Part shown: positions 33,097 to 43,557 of the stretch, piece after piece
Position numbering within the stretch: the first letter of the stretch is position 1
How the letters are laid out: each line of letters starts with the position of its first letter
Assembly (NCBI GenBank): GCA_027559495.1
Contig: JAMXSV010000010.1
Coordinates: 744,001-808,000, forward strand
Direction of reading: 5' to 3'
Length of the DNA: 64,000 bases
From: Aurifilum marmelostoma
Taxonomy: Eukaryota; Ascomycota; Sordariomycetes; Diaporthales; Cryphonectriaceae
Program-made: the position numbers and the translations under genes
Notes under the pieces: generated by a model
Seen by the model: only the letters and a program-made list of their open reading frames with translations
What the model was told of the DNA's origin: nothing
Database searches by the model: none

Positions 33097-35476
33097 CTAA
33101 TAGGTCTCTGGCAGCCCAGGGTACCACTCGGGAATTGTGGTTGAGTTGCAGTGGAAGTTCCGATCATAGGCCTTGGCCGGCAGGATGCCCGCCTCCAAGC
33201 CGCGCTTGTAGCTCCACTGCCAGCTCCCCTCTGTGGTCCACCATGTCCAATACCACCAGCCCCAGCCCGTCTCGAACGAGTCCATCTGCGCCTGGGCAAA
33301 GTAAAGCAGGAACTGCTTGTAGTCGTCGGTGTAGGTGCTCGGATCGTTGTTGGCGGACGAGCAGGAGCAAGAGCTGTCGGTGGTGGGGCAGCGGGGTGTC
33401 AGGGCCTCGAGAGGGTCGGAGGCGTTTCCTGTGTCGTAGGTACCCGTCCAGCGATTGCCCCAGCCAACATTGTTCAGGTAAGTGGCGCAGTCGGTGTCGG
33501 CCTGGGACCACTCGGCGACCATAGTGGGACCAAAACCGGTGGACGTGTTCATGGAACGCTCAGTCTGCTGCGTCCAGCCCTCGCAGGCGTATGTGACTTT
33601 CTCGGAGTGGTTGTAGACGATCTGTTCGTTGTTGAAGATGACGTACTGGTGGACATCGAGGGCCAACCCATCGCCGTAACCCGTGAGCTCGCCCTGCCAG
33701 GCATCCAGGCCGCGGAAGCCATCTCCAAAGACGACGACAGTCTTGTTTGGTAGGCCATTCTCGCGGATCATAGAGTAGACGGTGGTGCTCCAGTTGATCA
33801 CCTCAGAGGCGGCAATGAAAGTCATGCGCGGCTCGTTGACGAGGCCGTAGTGAGAGATGATGTTCTCATAGCGGGGCTGGGCGAAAAACTTGGAGAGGCG
33901 GTCATGCACGTCGATGGAGCGCTGGACATTCTGCGTCGAGTTGGTGCCGTTGAACCAGCCGATGGGGCCCTGGCGGCCGCTGTGATTCCAGCCGTTCTGG
34001 CTGCCGGGGAGGGCGTGCAGGTCGAGGTTGACCCGGAGGCCATACTTGCGCGCCCACTCAATCCCGCGGAGGAGATACCGCCACGAGGTGCGGAAGAGAT
34101 ACGGGTCATCATCGTACGTCTGTACCGCCCAGTAGGAGTAAGGGATGCGGACGTGGTCGAGGCCCGCGTCAGCGATCTCGGCGAACGTCGACTCGCTCAC
34201 GAAGGAGGAGTAGTGCTTCTCGAGGGTCGAGCTGCACGCCGTGGCCCCGAGATACGTGCACAGCGTGTACTCGTCGATGATGCCGAGGGAGTCGTCGTAG
34301 TCGAAGAGGTCGGGGGCGATGAACGGCTCGATCGACAGCCAGCCACCGAGGTTGACACCGCGGGCGGGCCGGGACCCATATGAGCCCCAGTCCTCATTGA
34401 GGGCGGGGACGAGGCTGTTTGGAGCCTTGGAGTCGTCCCAGGTCGAGTTGAGGCCCATGATGGGCAGGTCGCCGACCATGGCATCCGTGTAGGTCAGGTT
34501 GAAGTCGATAGTGTCGTACCAGGTGAAGGGGTTCAGGTAGTCTGGTGCGCCAGCGGGAATGCTGCTGCTATCTATGCTGTCTAGGTTGCACGTCAAGTCG
34601 TTTGTGCAGCCGGAGCCGCTGCCGCTCTTCTTGCTCACGACAACGGCCGCGACAATGATGACCAGCACAATGGCCAGAGACACGCCGGCGGCGATCCCTA
34701 AGGACAAAAGTCAGTCGGTCGAAGTTGTGAGTTGGGGGCATCATTCGGCCACAATACTTACATATCTTCCTCTTGGTCCAGAATTTCTTCCTCGGCCTCT
34801 CGTAGTAGGCGTCCTCCTTGTCCTCTTTGTCGTAGTAGCTGTCATAACTCGTCGAGGCATTAGCACCACCCCCTCGGATATTATGCCAGAAGCCTTTGGA
34901 AGCACCCTTCTCCACAGGAGGTGGTTCGGCAATAGGAGCCTTCCTCCGCTTGCGCTCCTTGTGCTGGCGCTCACGGTCTTCGCTGGCAGCCATCATGTCT
35001 TGGAAGACCTCGGGAGTCGACTCATAACCCTTGGATGAGCGTTCTTTCCTGCGCTGTCTCCTCTCATTGTGATGCTCTGATCCGGCGTCGACATCGTCAT
35101 AGGCTGGCGGTGCTGGTGCAGCCGAGTATGACCTCGACTCCCGGTGGCGATGACGCCTTGGACTGTCTCTCTCGACCTGTCGGTACTCGTCACGGTCCAC
35201 CTTGGCCCGCGACTCTCGCCGCCTCCGTTCTCTGCGCTCATGACGCAGCCTCCTCTCCAGCTCCTCCTGCTCGTCCCTCGAGCTGCTGTTCAGGCCCCTC
35301 GAGTTGGCCTCATTTAGCGCGGCCAGGGCATCCATAGACAGGGCCTGACGGGAGCTATGGCCAGACCGTGTCCCGTCTGAGGAAGAGCCATGCTGATGTG
35401 TTCTGCTGGAGTGGCGCTTCTTGTGTCTCCTCTCGCCCGACTCACGCGGCCGCCTGGACTCGTGCCGGTCCGCCAT
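33097..35476 (-). CDS. exgD: Membrane-anchored exo-1,3-beta-glucanase (GH5)
   Basis: Glucan 1,3-beta-glucosidase of the type II membrane-anchored class (Aspergillus ExgD type), acting on cell-wall beta-1,3-glucan outside the plasma membrane. Exons 35476-34762 and 34697-33097 (64-base intron) give 771 residues. The first 235 residues are a cytosolic, Arg/Glu/His/Ser-rich region with many RR, ER and RH pairs. Then come a basic stop (KKFWTKRKI), one membrane helix (AGVSLAIVLVIIVAAVVV) and the GH5 domain. The domain shows RGVNLGGWLSIEPFI, LDHVRIPYSYWAV, GLRVNLDLHALPGSQNGWNH, acid/base Glu in YGLVNEPRM, LDVHQYVIFN and nucleophile Glu in MVAEWSQADTDC. The C-terminus ends GWGWWYWTWWTTEGSWQWSY. Divergent from the BCKDH E1-beta gene. 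Confidence 0.93.
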
Positions 35477-36391
35477 CTTGGTGACAGGCAGTAGGTGACG
35501 TGCTGTGGGAGCCGCCCAGCTCTTGCAGAAGAAGCAGGAGGAAAAAGAAGGAAAAGAAAGTTTGGCGTGCTGAAGATGCGGGAAAGGTGGTGGCCTGTTA
35601 GTGTTGGCCCTGGCTTGGTCCTTCCTCTGCCCCTGCTGAGACTAGCATCAATCTTCACTGCCTTGCACATGCAAAGCACAACAAGGCTATGTACAGATCA
35701 ACAGCCACATGCAAGTAAGTGTAGAACGCCAAGACTTTTTGAAGTATGCAGCCGACTGACTGGGAACTTCTTTTTTACTCTTTCTCCTCCTGCTGGCCCT
35801 GCAGTCGTAGATCTATGGATAGACTGAGAGGATCACCTCGAATTTACTATTTCAGCCCTATGTTTACGCGGTGGCTGGTCTCCCAGGCAATTCACCCATG
35901 CGCGAGGAGGCTGGGGTGGGGTCGTTTTCTTAGGGGACAGGGGTGTCTGGCAGGTGCCGAGTTCCCGGGTACCCAAGGCTGGCAGGCTGGCTGTCAGGTG
36001 CCAGGGTGCTGTGAGTACTACGTAATGAACTGGACAAGCCCCCTAAAGGCCCTAGGCCAATCCCGCTGCCGTCATTGCCCCAGGATTGATCATGTACAAA
36101 TGTACCACTACTACGACTATGTACCGTAGTACATACTGTCGACTTCCCCAGACCGTGAATAGCCGCGTCTGAACGTGCAACAACGACCAGACAAGAGCCC
36201 GTCTCCAAAATAGTCCCGAGGTGAGATCGTAACCTCCTCGGGCGAGTTGACAATTACAATGTGATCCGTCCTGCTTGTTGTCCTCCTGCCGGCTCGAGGT
36301 GACTGTTTTGATACCCTCATACACCAGCGAGACATACCAACTTGTCGACATCTCCTCCCCCCTCCCCCTCCTTTTCTCGAGCTCGGTCTCA
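35477..36391. promoter_or_regulatory. Divergent promoter of the glucanase and E1-beta genes
   Basis: 915 bases between opposite start codons. Purine/pyrimidine-rich flanks lie next to both ATGs (CT-rich leader at 36,340-36,390). No specific factor site could be assigned. Confidence 0.5.
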
Positions 36392-37685
36392 ATGAGGAGT
36401 CATATGCTTCGTCGACTGGTGAGGACCGCGGCTGGAGCCGCGGCCCCTCCGCCATGGCTTACCACACTTGTGCCCTCCCAGATGACGCTCCCAGGCCGAA
36501 GAAAATACTCGACGCATCCTCCAAATGCGAAGCTGAACCTCCCTGTCGACTATAGCACCACGCCTATCCTGGCACATACCTCCCAGACCGCCCTGCACAA
36601 CCCAGAACTGCCCCAAGATGTACGTGATGGTGCTACGAAGCGCATGAACCTCTTTCAGGCCATTAATGACGCCCTGTCCTTGGCACTCGCCGAGGACGAG
36701 TCTGTCCTCCTCTTTGGCGAGGATGTCGCTTTCGGTGGTGTCTTTCGGTGCTCCATGAAGCTGGCCGAGATGTACGGCGGCGATCGCGTGTTCAACACGC
36801 CCCTCTCAGAGCAAGGCATCATGGGGTTTGCCATCGGTGCTGCCGCCGAGGGAATGCGACCTGTAGCCGAGATCCAATTTGCCGACTACGTCTTCCCTGC
36901 CTTCGACCAGATGGTCAACGAGGCCGCCAAGTTCAGATACCGGGATGGGACCTGCGGGCGCCACGTCGGCGGTCTGACGGTGCGTATGCCGTGTGGTGCC
37001 GTCGGCCATGGCGCCCTGTACCACTCGCAGAGCCCTGAGGCGCTCTTCACGCACGTGCCGGGCTGGAGGGTGGTGATGCCACGCAGCCCTCTTCAGGCCA
37101 AGGGCCTGCTGCTTGCGGCCATCCGGAGCAACGACCCAGTCGTCTTCATGGAGCCCAAGGTGCTATACCGCGCGGCGGTGGAGCAGGTCCCTGTTGCGCC
37201 GTACGAGCTGCCCCTCTCCAAGGCGGAGGTGCTAAAGGAGGGCAAGGACGTCACCATCGTGTCGTATGGCCAGCCGCTGTACCTGTGCCTGAACGCTATC
37301 AGGCAGGCCGAGCAGGATCTGGGCATCACCGTGGAGCTGATCGATCTGCGGACCATCTATCCCTGGGACAGAGAGACGGTGCTCAGGAGCGTGCAAAAGA
37401 CGGGCAGGTGTGTGGTTGTGCACGAGTCCATGGTCAACGCTGGCGTGGGCGCTGAGGTCGCTGCTGCGATTCAGGAAGATGCGTCGACGTTCGTCCGGCT
37501 GGAGGCACCCGTGCTGAGGCTGGCGGGCTGGAGCATACCGACGCCGTTGGTGTTTGAGAAGTTCAACATACCAGATGTCGCCCGTAAGTGTGGTGGCTGT
37601 AACCACGAGAGGTCCCGTATTTGACTCCCAGAGCTGACCATTTCCAGGGATATACGACGGTATCAAGAAGATCTTGAATTACTAG
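36392..37685 (+). CDS. Branched-chain 2-oxoacid dehydrogenase E1 beta subunit
   Basis: Beta subunit of the mitochondrial thiamine-diphosphate E1 that decarboxylates Leu/Ile/Val keto acids. Exons 36392-37583 and 37648-37685 (64-base intron) give 409 residues. The N-terminus (MRSHMLRRLVRTAAGAA) is a mitochondrial presequence; ATG 36404 is an alternative start. The E1-beta core shows MNLFQAINDALSLALAEDES, VLLFGEDVAFGGVFRCS, FNTPLSEQGIMGFAIGAA, AEIQFADYVFPAFDQMVNEA, FRYRDGTCGRHVGGLTVR, HSQSPEALFTHVPGWRVVMP and IDLRTIYPWDRETVLRSV. The last exon adds RIYDGIKKILNY. The GGVFRC and SPEALFTHVPG motifs favour BCKDH over pyruvate dehydrogenase beta. Confidence 0.94.
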
Positions 37686-38355
37686 TACTCTCACGAGAAC
37701 TATATATGGCGTATTGTAATCTGATGAGATGGCCTAGTAGGCTTAGATTTTAGAACCATGTCTCCTCTGGGGCGAGGTCACGAGGTCCATGACTTGCATT
37801 AACATATTTTATTTCTGTTTCTTACCAGTGTCGATTTACAACAACTGATTGCCTTGTCCAATTAAGGTTATCGCAGTATTTATTTGTATGTAAGTAGCAG
37901 TGATACAGAACGACGCGAACTACACATCTATGCATGACCACCAGGGACGATCTGCAAATCCCAATGCATCAAGAAACAAATATAAACAGTAAGAAGCAAA
38001 AAGAAAGACTCGTCGTTGCGAATAGCGGCGAGAAATGTTGAAAATCGACAAGACCGCCTGCTTGAAGGTACAGCTGTTGCACCTTGGAGCTACCCCACAG
38101 CCCCGCGGTCTACAGGGGTCCACCACCAGCCTATACGCTATCGCTCGTGCTCTGGAACACTCTCAGGGATGACGACCTGGCAGCTCTGACAACCATCCAG
38201 GCTGCTTGGAAGCACGTCTTGTGTACATTGAATGACACCCGCACAAACCTCTAGACCGAGAAGAAGATCACTGTTTCGTTTCTCTTTTCTCTGCATTGCT
38301 ATTGAGCCAAGCTGATCATTGCGCACTGGTCCTCTTTTCTCGTTCCCAAGATCCA
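37686..38355 (+). other. Intergenic region
   Basis: 3' flank of the E1-beta gene and promoter of the capping-protein gene, both on the plus strand. AT-rich; no conserved frame. Confidence 0.55.
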
Positions 38356-39510
38356 ATGTCTGAAAGTGTAGAGTGGGTGTCCTCCTTTGTAGGAGATGCT
38401 CCTCCAGGAGAAGTGTGCCATCCCCATCCCACCTCCCTCCAGAAACCTATCCCTGGCAGTCTGGCTGACTCCTCCTAAAGCTCGCAGATGTAGTTGCTGG
38501 CAAGCACACGCCGTCCTCCGCTACCAACCAACGATTCTCAACGCTGACCGCCTGAATACAGACATCAAAGCCCTCACCATCTCCGAGCCCAACATCGTCA
38601 AGGAGCTGGGCCCCGCGTTCCAGAAGTACAATGAGGAGCAGTTCATCACGGTGAAGCTCCCCGGGAGCAGCGAGGCGGTCATCGTCAGCTCGCACAACTC
38701 CCTCGGGGACGGGCGGTACTATGATGTCGAGAACTCGTCGAGCTTCGAGTTCGATCATGCTACACAGAAGGCCAGCGGTGTGCAGAGCCACGCGCTGGAA
38801 AGCAAACAGTCGGATCTCGTGTACGTAGACCGGCACATGAATCAAGAAACGATGGAAGTTATGTGGTGGGAAGACTTGGGCTGTGTGTGTGTGTGTGTGC
38901 TGATTACGCCGTGCGAGCAGGAAATCTACCCACAAGAGCCTCGGAACATACGTCAAGGAGCATTTCCCCAATGCAGCGTACGGCGTCTACCCGACTGAGA
39001 ATGACTCGAAGCTGGCCATCATCGTCGTGGGCAACAAATACAGCCCCAACAACTTCTGGTGAGAGAGAAACAGTCCCGTACTTCTGCACATACCGATCCG
39101 GAAGGTATACATCGAATAGTTGAAGGGACCTTTGTGACTAACTTTTGGGGTTCAAACTCAAGGAATGGCCGCTGGCGCTCCTCTACATCTTCGACCCGTC
39201 CGACAGCTCCCTCGAGGGCTCGATCAAGGTGGACGTTCACTACTACGAGGACGGTAACGTGCGTCTAGTGACCAACAAAACGGTGACAGCGTCGATCTCG
39301 TCGGGCACGGGCAGTGCAATTGCCAAGGAGATTGCTGGCGCGGAGAAGAAGTACCAAGAGGAGCTGAACAAAGGATTCACAAGCCTCAGCGAGGGTGCGT
39401 TCAAGGGCCTGCGCAGACAGCTGCCCGTGACGAGACAGAAGATCGAGTGGGACAAGGTCGCCAGCTACCGCTTAGGCCAGGACATCGGCGGCGGCAGCTC
39501 TCGGAGGTGA
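38356..39510 (+). CDS. CAP1: F-actin capping protein alpha subunit, apparent frameshift
   Basis: Alpha subunit of the CapZ heterodimer that caps actin filament barbed ends. Exons: 38356-38412, 38481-38499 (19 bases), 38562-38820, 38921-39058, 39163-39510. Intron 2 (38500-38561) starts with GC instead of GT (g|gcaagc). Splicing yields SFVGDAPPGE|LADVVA|DIKALTISEPN, the family N-terminus. KLPGSSEAVIVSSHNSLGDG and GVYPTENDSKLAIIVVGNKY follow. In the last exon the invariant NGRWRS motif is read in one frame, but LYIFDPSDSS through EWDKVASYRLGQDIGGGSSR is in another. The exon lengths sum to 821, one short of a multiple of three. One base appears missing near 39,180 (ctcctc where the family predicts one more C). 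As written the frame ends early at 39268. This is either an assembly error or a real mutation. With one base restored the product would be 273 residues, the normal size. Confidence 0.9.
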
Positions 39511-40845
39511 CCTGCTAAGAAGGGAAGGCTGTCTGCGGAGTCGCAAGGTGTAGGGATGGTCGCGTAAGCATATGGCAATACGATTACGAATAGGCCCTGC
39601 CCTGCGGAAGAGTTTCTGCTTGGCGGGAAGCGTGGCCTGTCAATTTGCTTTGCCTGTGCAGGGGTTGTGTCATCAGTGGATATACGTATTCGGCACGCCA
39701 GTTAACAGCGAGGCCTATATGAGATGAATCATATTGCCTGAAAGATATGAGCTGTATTCAAAGACACAGACGGTTGGCCAACTCCCGATCCGTGCCAGAC
39801 GACTTTTCGGAGGACTGAGATGGACCGTCAGCCCGACGGGGAGGTTGCATCTGCGGGGATATCTCCTCAGCCGGAGCCGAGGGAATATGCCGACAATGAT
39901 CCGTGATGGAGAAGATGCCAGAGCTTCATCGGCAGATATAGGCCCCGATGATCATATCGGCACTGTACCGCCACTAGACTTCTAAGGACGGCTCTAGAGA
40001 GACAGCTTAACTTGTGAGACCTTTTGCTATTTTACATACTACTTATTTTACCGTTGTCGACGTGCTGTTGCTGTTATTCATTGTGAATAAATTTCTGCTT
40101 CGCGCTGTTGGGAGCTATCCAGACCAGTACTTGCATAGCTGTCAAATCTGGAGGGCACAGTGGCACAGCACAGTACTGACTGAAAGACAGGCATGGGGCC
40201 CATGCTACGCTGTACATAGGACTACGCTGGAAGTGCATGAGCCGGATCGAACGACAAGTGCGTCTCGACCAATAGCATCGCCTTGATTTCAAGCGTTAGC
40301 GACTTTGTGCAGCGTGGCTTCAGGGGGTCGATCCGTCGAGCTCCAGGGGTCGTCAGCGATCCTCTTCTACCTATCGAACATTCTATCCCTCCAAAAGAGT
40401 AGTAAGCTTTGGGCTCGGGACCCTCCTATCCCGCCATACCGTTGGATCCATCACTTATCTTTTAGATTCGCTGCCCCGTCCTCGGGTGTTTTTCGTGCCC
40501 AGGCTTGACCTTCTGTTCAGCTCCAGGTCCCGACCCTCCATCCAGCCAGCCATAACCAACAGACTGTCCTCCATCCTCCTGCCGCTCCTCCTCCCCCACC
40601 TCCAGACAAAGCCACCAGCCCGGACACCAACATCACAGATCCTCGCCCCTACGTCGACGACTACAGCTCGCACTCCTTTGCTGTTCTACGCCGAGCATCA
40701 CGCCTCTGCACCTCCCGCGCGAAAGTCGAGAAACTTTCCGAGAACGCGAGTCCCCAACACCTCGTTGGCCGCAACCCCCTCCCCAAGCCCCTCCTCAGTC
40801 GACCCCAACAAACCGAGAGATATAAAACCCCAAAACAAAGCAACA
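39511..40845. other. Intergenic region upstream of cytochrome b5
   Basis: No supported gene. The last 450 bases are pyrimidine- and AC-rich with few AGs, typical of a long fungal 5' leader. A TATAAAA at 40821 is only about 20 bases before the ATG, so it is unlikely to be the TATA box of that gene. Confidence 0.6.
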
Positions 40846-41663
40846 ATGGCGACCAAGGAGTATACCTACCAAGATGTTGCAGAGCACAACACCAAGAAGG
40901 ACTTGTTCATGGTGATCCACGACAAGGTCTACGACTGCGCAAAGTTCATCGATGAGCATCCGTAAGTTCTTCAGCCGCCTTAGCTTGTTACTGCCGGTGC
41001 TGCTGCTGCGGCCCTATTTTGGCTTCCTGCGCCTTCAGAGCTTCGGACGGACCTACCCCAAATCCCCAGAGCCTCGGCTTGGAGTAGTACCAAGGTAAAA
41101 TCAGCGACGATCCAAAAAAGACAGAAGGCTGACATTGCGGTGCTCTCTACACAGCGGTGGTGAGGAGGTCCTGCTGGACGTCGGCGGCCAGGACGCGACC
41201 GAGGCATTCGAGGATGTCGGCCACAGCGACGAGGCGCGTGAGACACTGGAGCAGCTTCTGGTTGGTGAGCTGAAGAGACAGGTACGTTACCCTCCCTCCC
41301 GCTTGGATCCCTCCACATACATGCGAGCTGCAGGTTTGGAAGATCAATATGCCGATCTTCCAGGCCTAGACAGATGCAAGATAACCCGCACAATGCGCCC
41401 CAAGTCCTGAACCACATACACACCTACACACACCTCTGAGACAACGTGCAAGCTGACCAAGATTGCCTCTTCCTTTCCCTTTTTAGCCTGGCGACCCGAC
41501 CCCCAAGGCCCCCAAGCCCGGTGCTGTCGCTCCTGCCGCATCGACAGGCGATGCCACCGGTCTCGGCATCGGTATCTACGCATTCGTTCTCATTGGCGGC
41601 GCGGCGGCGTACTTTGCCTACCAATATCTCCAGGCCCAGCAGGCCCAGCAGCAGTCTGCTTAG
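40846..41663 (+). CDS. Cytochrome b5, tail-anchored
   Basis: Small haem electron carrier of the ER membrane serving desaturases, sterol enzymes and P450s. Exons 40846-40961, 41155-41281 and 41487-41663 (introns 193 and 205 bases) give 139 residues. The haem-binding domain has EYTYQDVAEHNTKKDLFMVI, the axial-ligand HPGG (His38, split by intron 1) and the second axial histidine in EDVGHSDEA (His62), at the standard 24-residue spacing. A Pro/Lys/Ala linker leads to a C-terminal membrane helix (GIGIYAFVLIGGAAAYFAY) with a short Gln-rich luminal end, the usual tail-anchor layout. Confidence 0.95.
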
Positions 41664-42654
41664 ATGTTGTTACAGGACGAAGCTTGGAGACCCGATTGGT
41701 GCGACGGGAAACGGGCATGCGCTTGTATGCTGCGAATGCCATTTCCCTAGAGCTTGCCCGTAGACACAATACCAGTCTCAGCCCTCAGGGGCCATGTCTA
41801 CTTGGAGGACTGTCACTAGCCCCTGTGCCTTTTTTTTTTTTTTTGGGAAGAGAATTTCTTGGAATTTCTGGGCTTATGATATAGCCTCAGCGAAGATAGG
41901 TGTCCTGGTTACATATCTCTTTTTTACACTTATACGTGGTCAATCTAATCTCTGTGATGGACATTTGATCGACCATGTTGTGTTGTGCAAAATGATGTGG
42001 TGCAGTCCGTTGGGAAATTTGAGAGGATGTCCCCTCCATGATGATTCGGTACCAAGGGCAAATTGTTGAGTGACTGGAAAAGATCCATCTTTCCAACTTC
42101 CTCCTACTGACTTGATATCTTGCCATGTCTTGATTGAGCACGAATATTACGCCAAATTTGGACACAGGGTCTACAGTACAGCTTGTAGAATCAAGACCAT
42201 TATTCTCAACCTTTTTTTTCTTTAAAATTTAGGACCGTTTCCAGGGTCTGAACAAGTCATCCAAATCCAAAGTGTGTTGTAGACACTAAGAGGCCACTTG
42301 ATCTTGTCATTGGCACCGGCACTCGACCCACTAACCGGGCTAGCACCTAGCGCCTGTGCCCACTGTGACCTGCCCATTCACAGGCAGCCCTGCAACCACT
42401 TTAGATGCCTGGGTGTCACTCCGTCTCAGCCTTGCAACCGCCGTCCACCTTTCTCTCCTTCCAAACTCCGCCCACCACCACCCCCTCCCATCCTCGACGT
42501 TGACCTCGTCAGCGGCAGGACCCCACCCGACCGATCCAAACCCATCCGTCCTCCTGCTGCCCGGACAGAGCCAGTCATATCTCTGCCATCGTCGACATCT
42601 CGAGGAAAAGAACAGAAAACGACGGAATAATAATAATCACAAAGAAAGAGAGAA
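41664..42654 (+). other. Intergenic region
   Basis: 3' flank of cytochrome b5 with a 14-base T run near 41,830, then the promoter and C-rich leader (42,400-42,600) of the TFIIE-beta gene. No conserved frame. Confidence 0.55.
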
Positions 42655-43557
42655 ATGTCGTTCCTCGAGCGCCAGCGCGTGGCGAGCGCCGCCTCCAAGA
42701 CGGTGGTCGACCTGACCAAGGACTCCAAGTCGACCCTCGCACCGCCATCGCCCTCGCCCTCGGTGGCGTCCACCTCGTCGGCCATGACGGGCACCGCCGC
42801 CAACAACACCCCGACCAAGAAGAGGCGGCCCGGCGACGGCATCGAGATCTACTCGCAGCCGGCGCTGACAGGCACGGGCGCGGAGCTGGGGACGCAGATG
42901 GTGTACGCGGTGAACCACCTCAAGGAGCGGGACCGCGACCTGACCATCAACGACATCGTGGACCACCTGACGCGGCGACCGCAGCAGCCCGCCGAGTGGG
43001 CCGAGCTCGTCGAGAACCTGCGTCGCCACCCGCGCGTCCAGTGGACGCCAGACCCGGGGCTCACCGAGCAGACCGTCCAGTCGGGCACCTACCGCCACAA
43101 CCCCGTCATCCCGGGCGTCCGCAGCAAGGAGACGCTGCTGGCGTACCTGCAGGCCAAGAAGGACGCCATGCTGGTGCACGTCAAGGACCTCGAGGACGGC
43201 TGGCCCCGCGAGAGGCTGTACCCGGCCATCACGGAGCTCGAGCGCGAGCACCGCATCCTCGTCGTCCGCACAAAGAAGGACAACCACCCGCGCTACGTGT
43301 GGCAGGACGACGCCAGCCTGTGGAACAACGTCGACCCCGAGTTTCAGGTCATGTGGCACAAGGTCAACGTCCCCAGCCTCGACGACATCAACCGGCTGCT
43401 GCTCGCCGCCGGGCAGAAGCCTGCGAGCGAGGACCCTCGGCTCAAGGTGCTCAACGCCAAGGTCGAGAAGCCCAAGAAGAAGGCCAAGAAGAAGGCGCCC
43501 AGGAACGTCACCAATACTCACTTGAAGGGACACCTCTCCATGTTCAAGGATCTCTGA
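42655..43557 (+). CDS. TFA2: Transcription initiation factor TFIIE subunit beta
   Basis: Smaller subunit of TFIIE, which recruits and regulates TFIIH at RNA polymerase II promoters. An intronless frame of 300 residues. The N-terminal 60 residues are Ser/Thr/Pro-rich and disordered, starting MSFLERQRVASAA. Two winged-helix segments follow. The first includes LGTQMVYAVNHLKERDRDLT and INDIVDHLTRRP. The second includes RSKETLLAYLQAKKDAMLVH, LYPAITELEREHRILVVRTK and NHPRYVWQDD. The C-terminus has VMWHKVNVPSLDDINRLLLA and a Lys-rich basic end (KPKKKAKKKAPRN), as in the family. Several long frames on the opposite strand and in other plus frames are shadows of this GC-rich exon. Confidence 0.93.
   Translation: MSFLERQRVASAASKTVVDLTKDSKSTLAPPSPSPSVASTSSAMTGTAANNTPTKKRRPGDGIEIYSQPALTGTGAELGTQMVYAVNHLKERDRDLTINDIVDHLTRRPQQPAEWAELVENLRRHPRVQWTPDPGLTEQTVQSGTYRHNPVIPGVRSKETLLAYLQAKKDAMLVHVKDLEDGWPRERLYPAITELEREHRILVVRTKKDNHPRYVWQDDASLWNNVDPEFQVMWHKVNVPSLDDINRLLLAAGQKPASEDPRLKVLNAKVEKPKKKAKKKAPRNVTNTHLKGHLSMFKDL

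Noticed and set aside
39145..39510. Separate short gene from the open frame at the end of capping protein alpha
   Set aside because: Its sequence is the conserved C-terminal half of capping protein alpha; the upstream start is intron sequence. It is the other side of the frameshift.
40821..40827. TATAAAA box before cytochrome b5
   Set aside because: Only about 20 bases before the ATG. A TATA box there would place transcription start inside the coding region.
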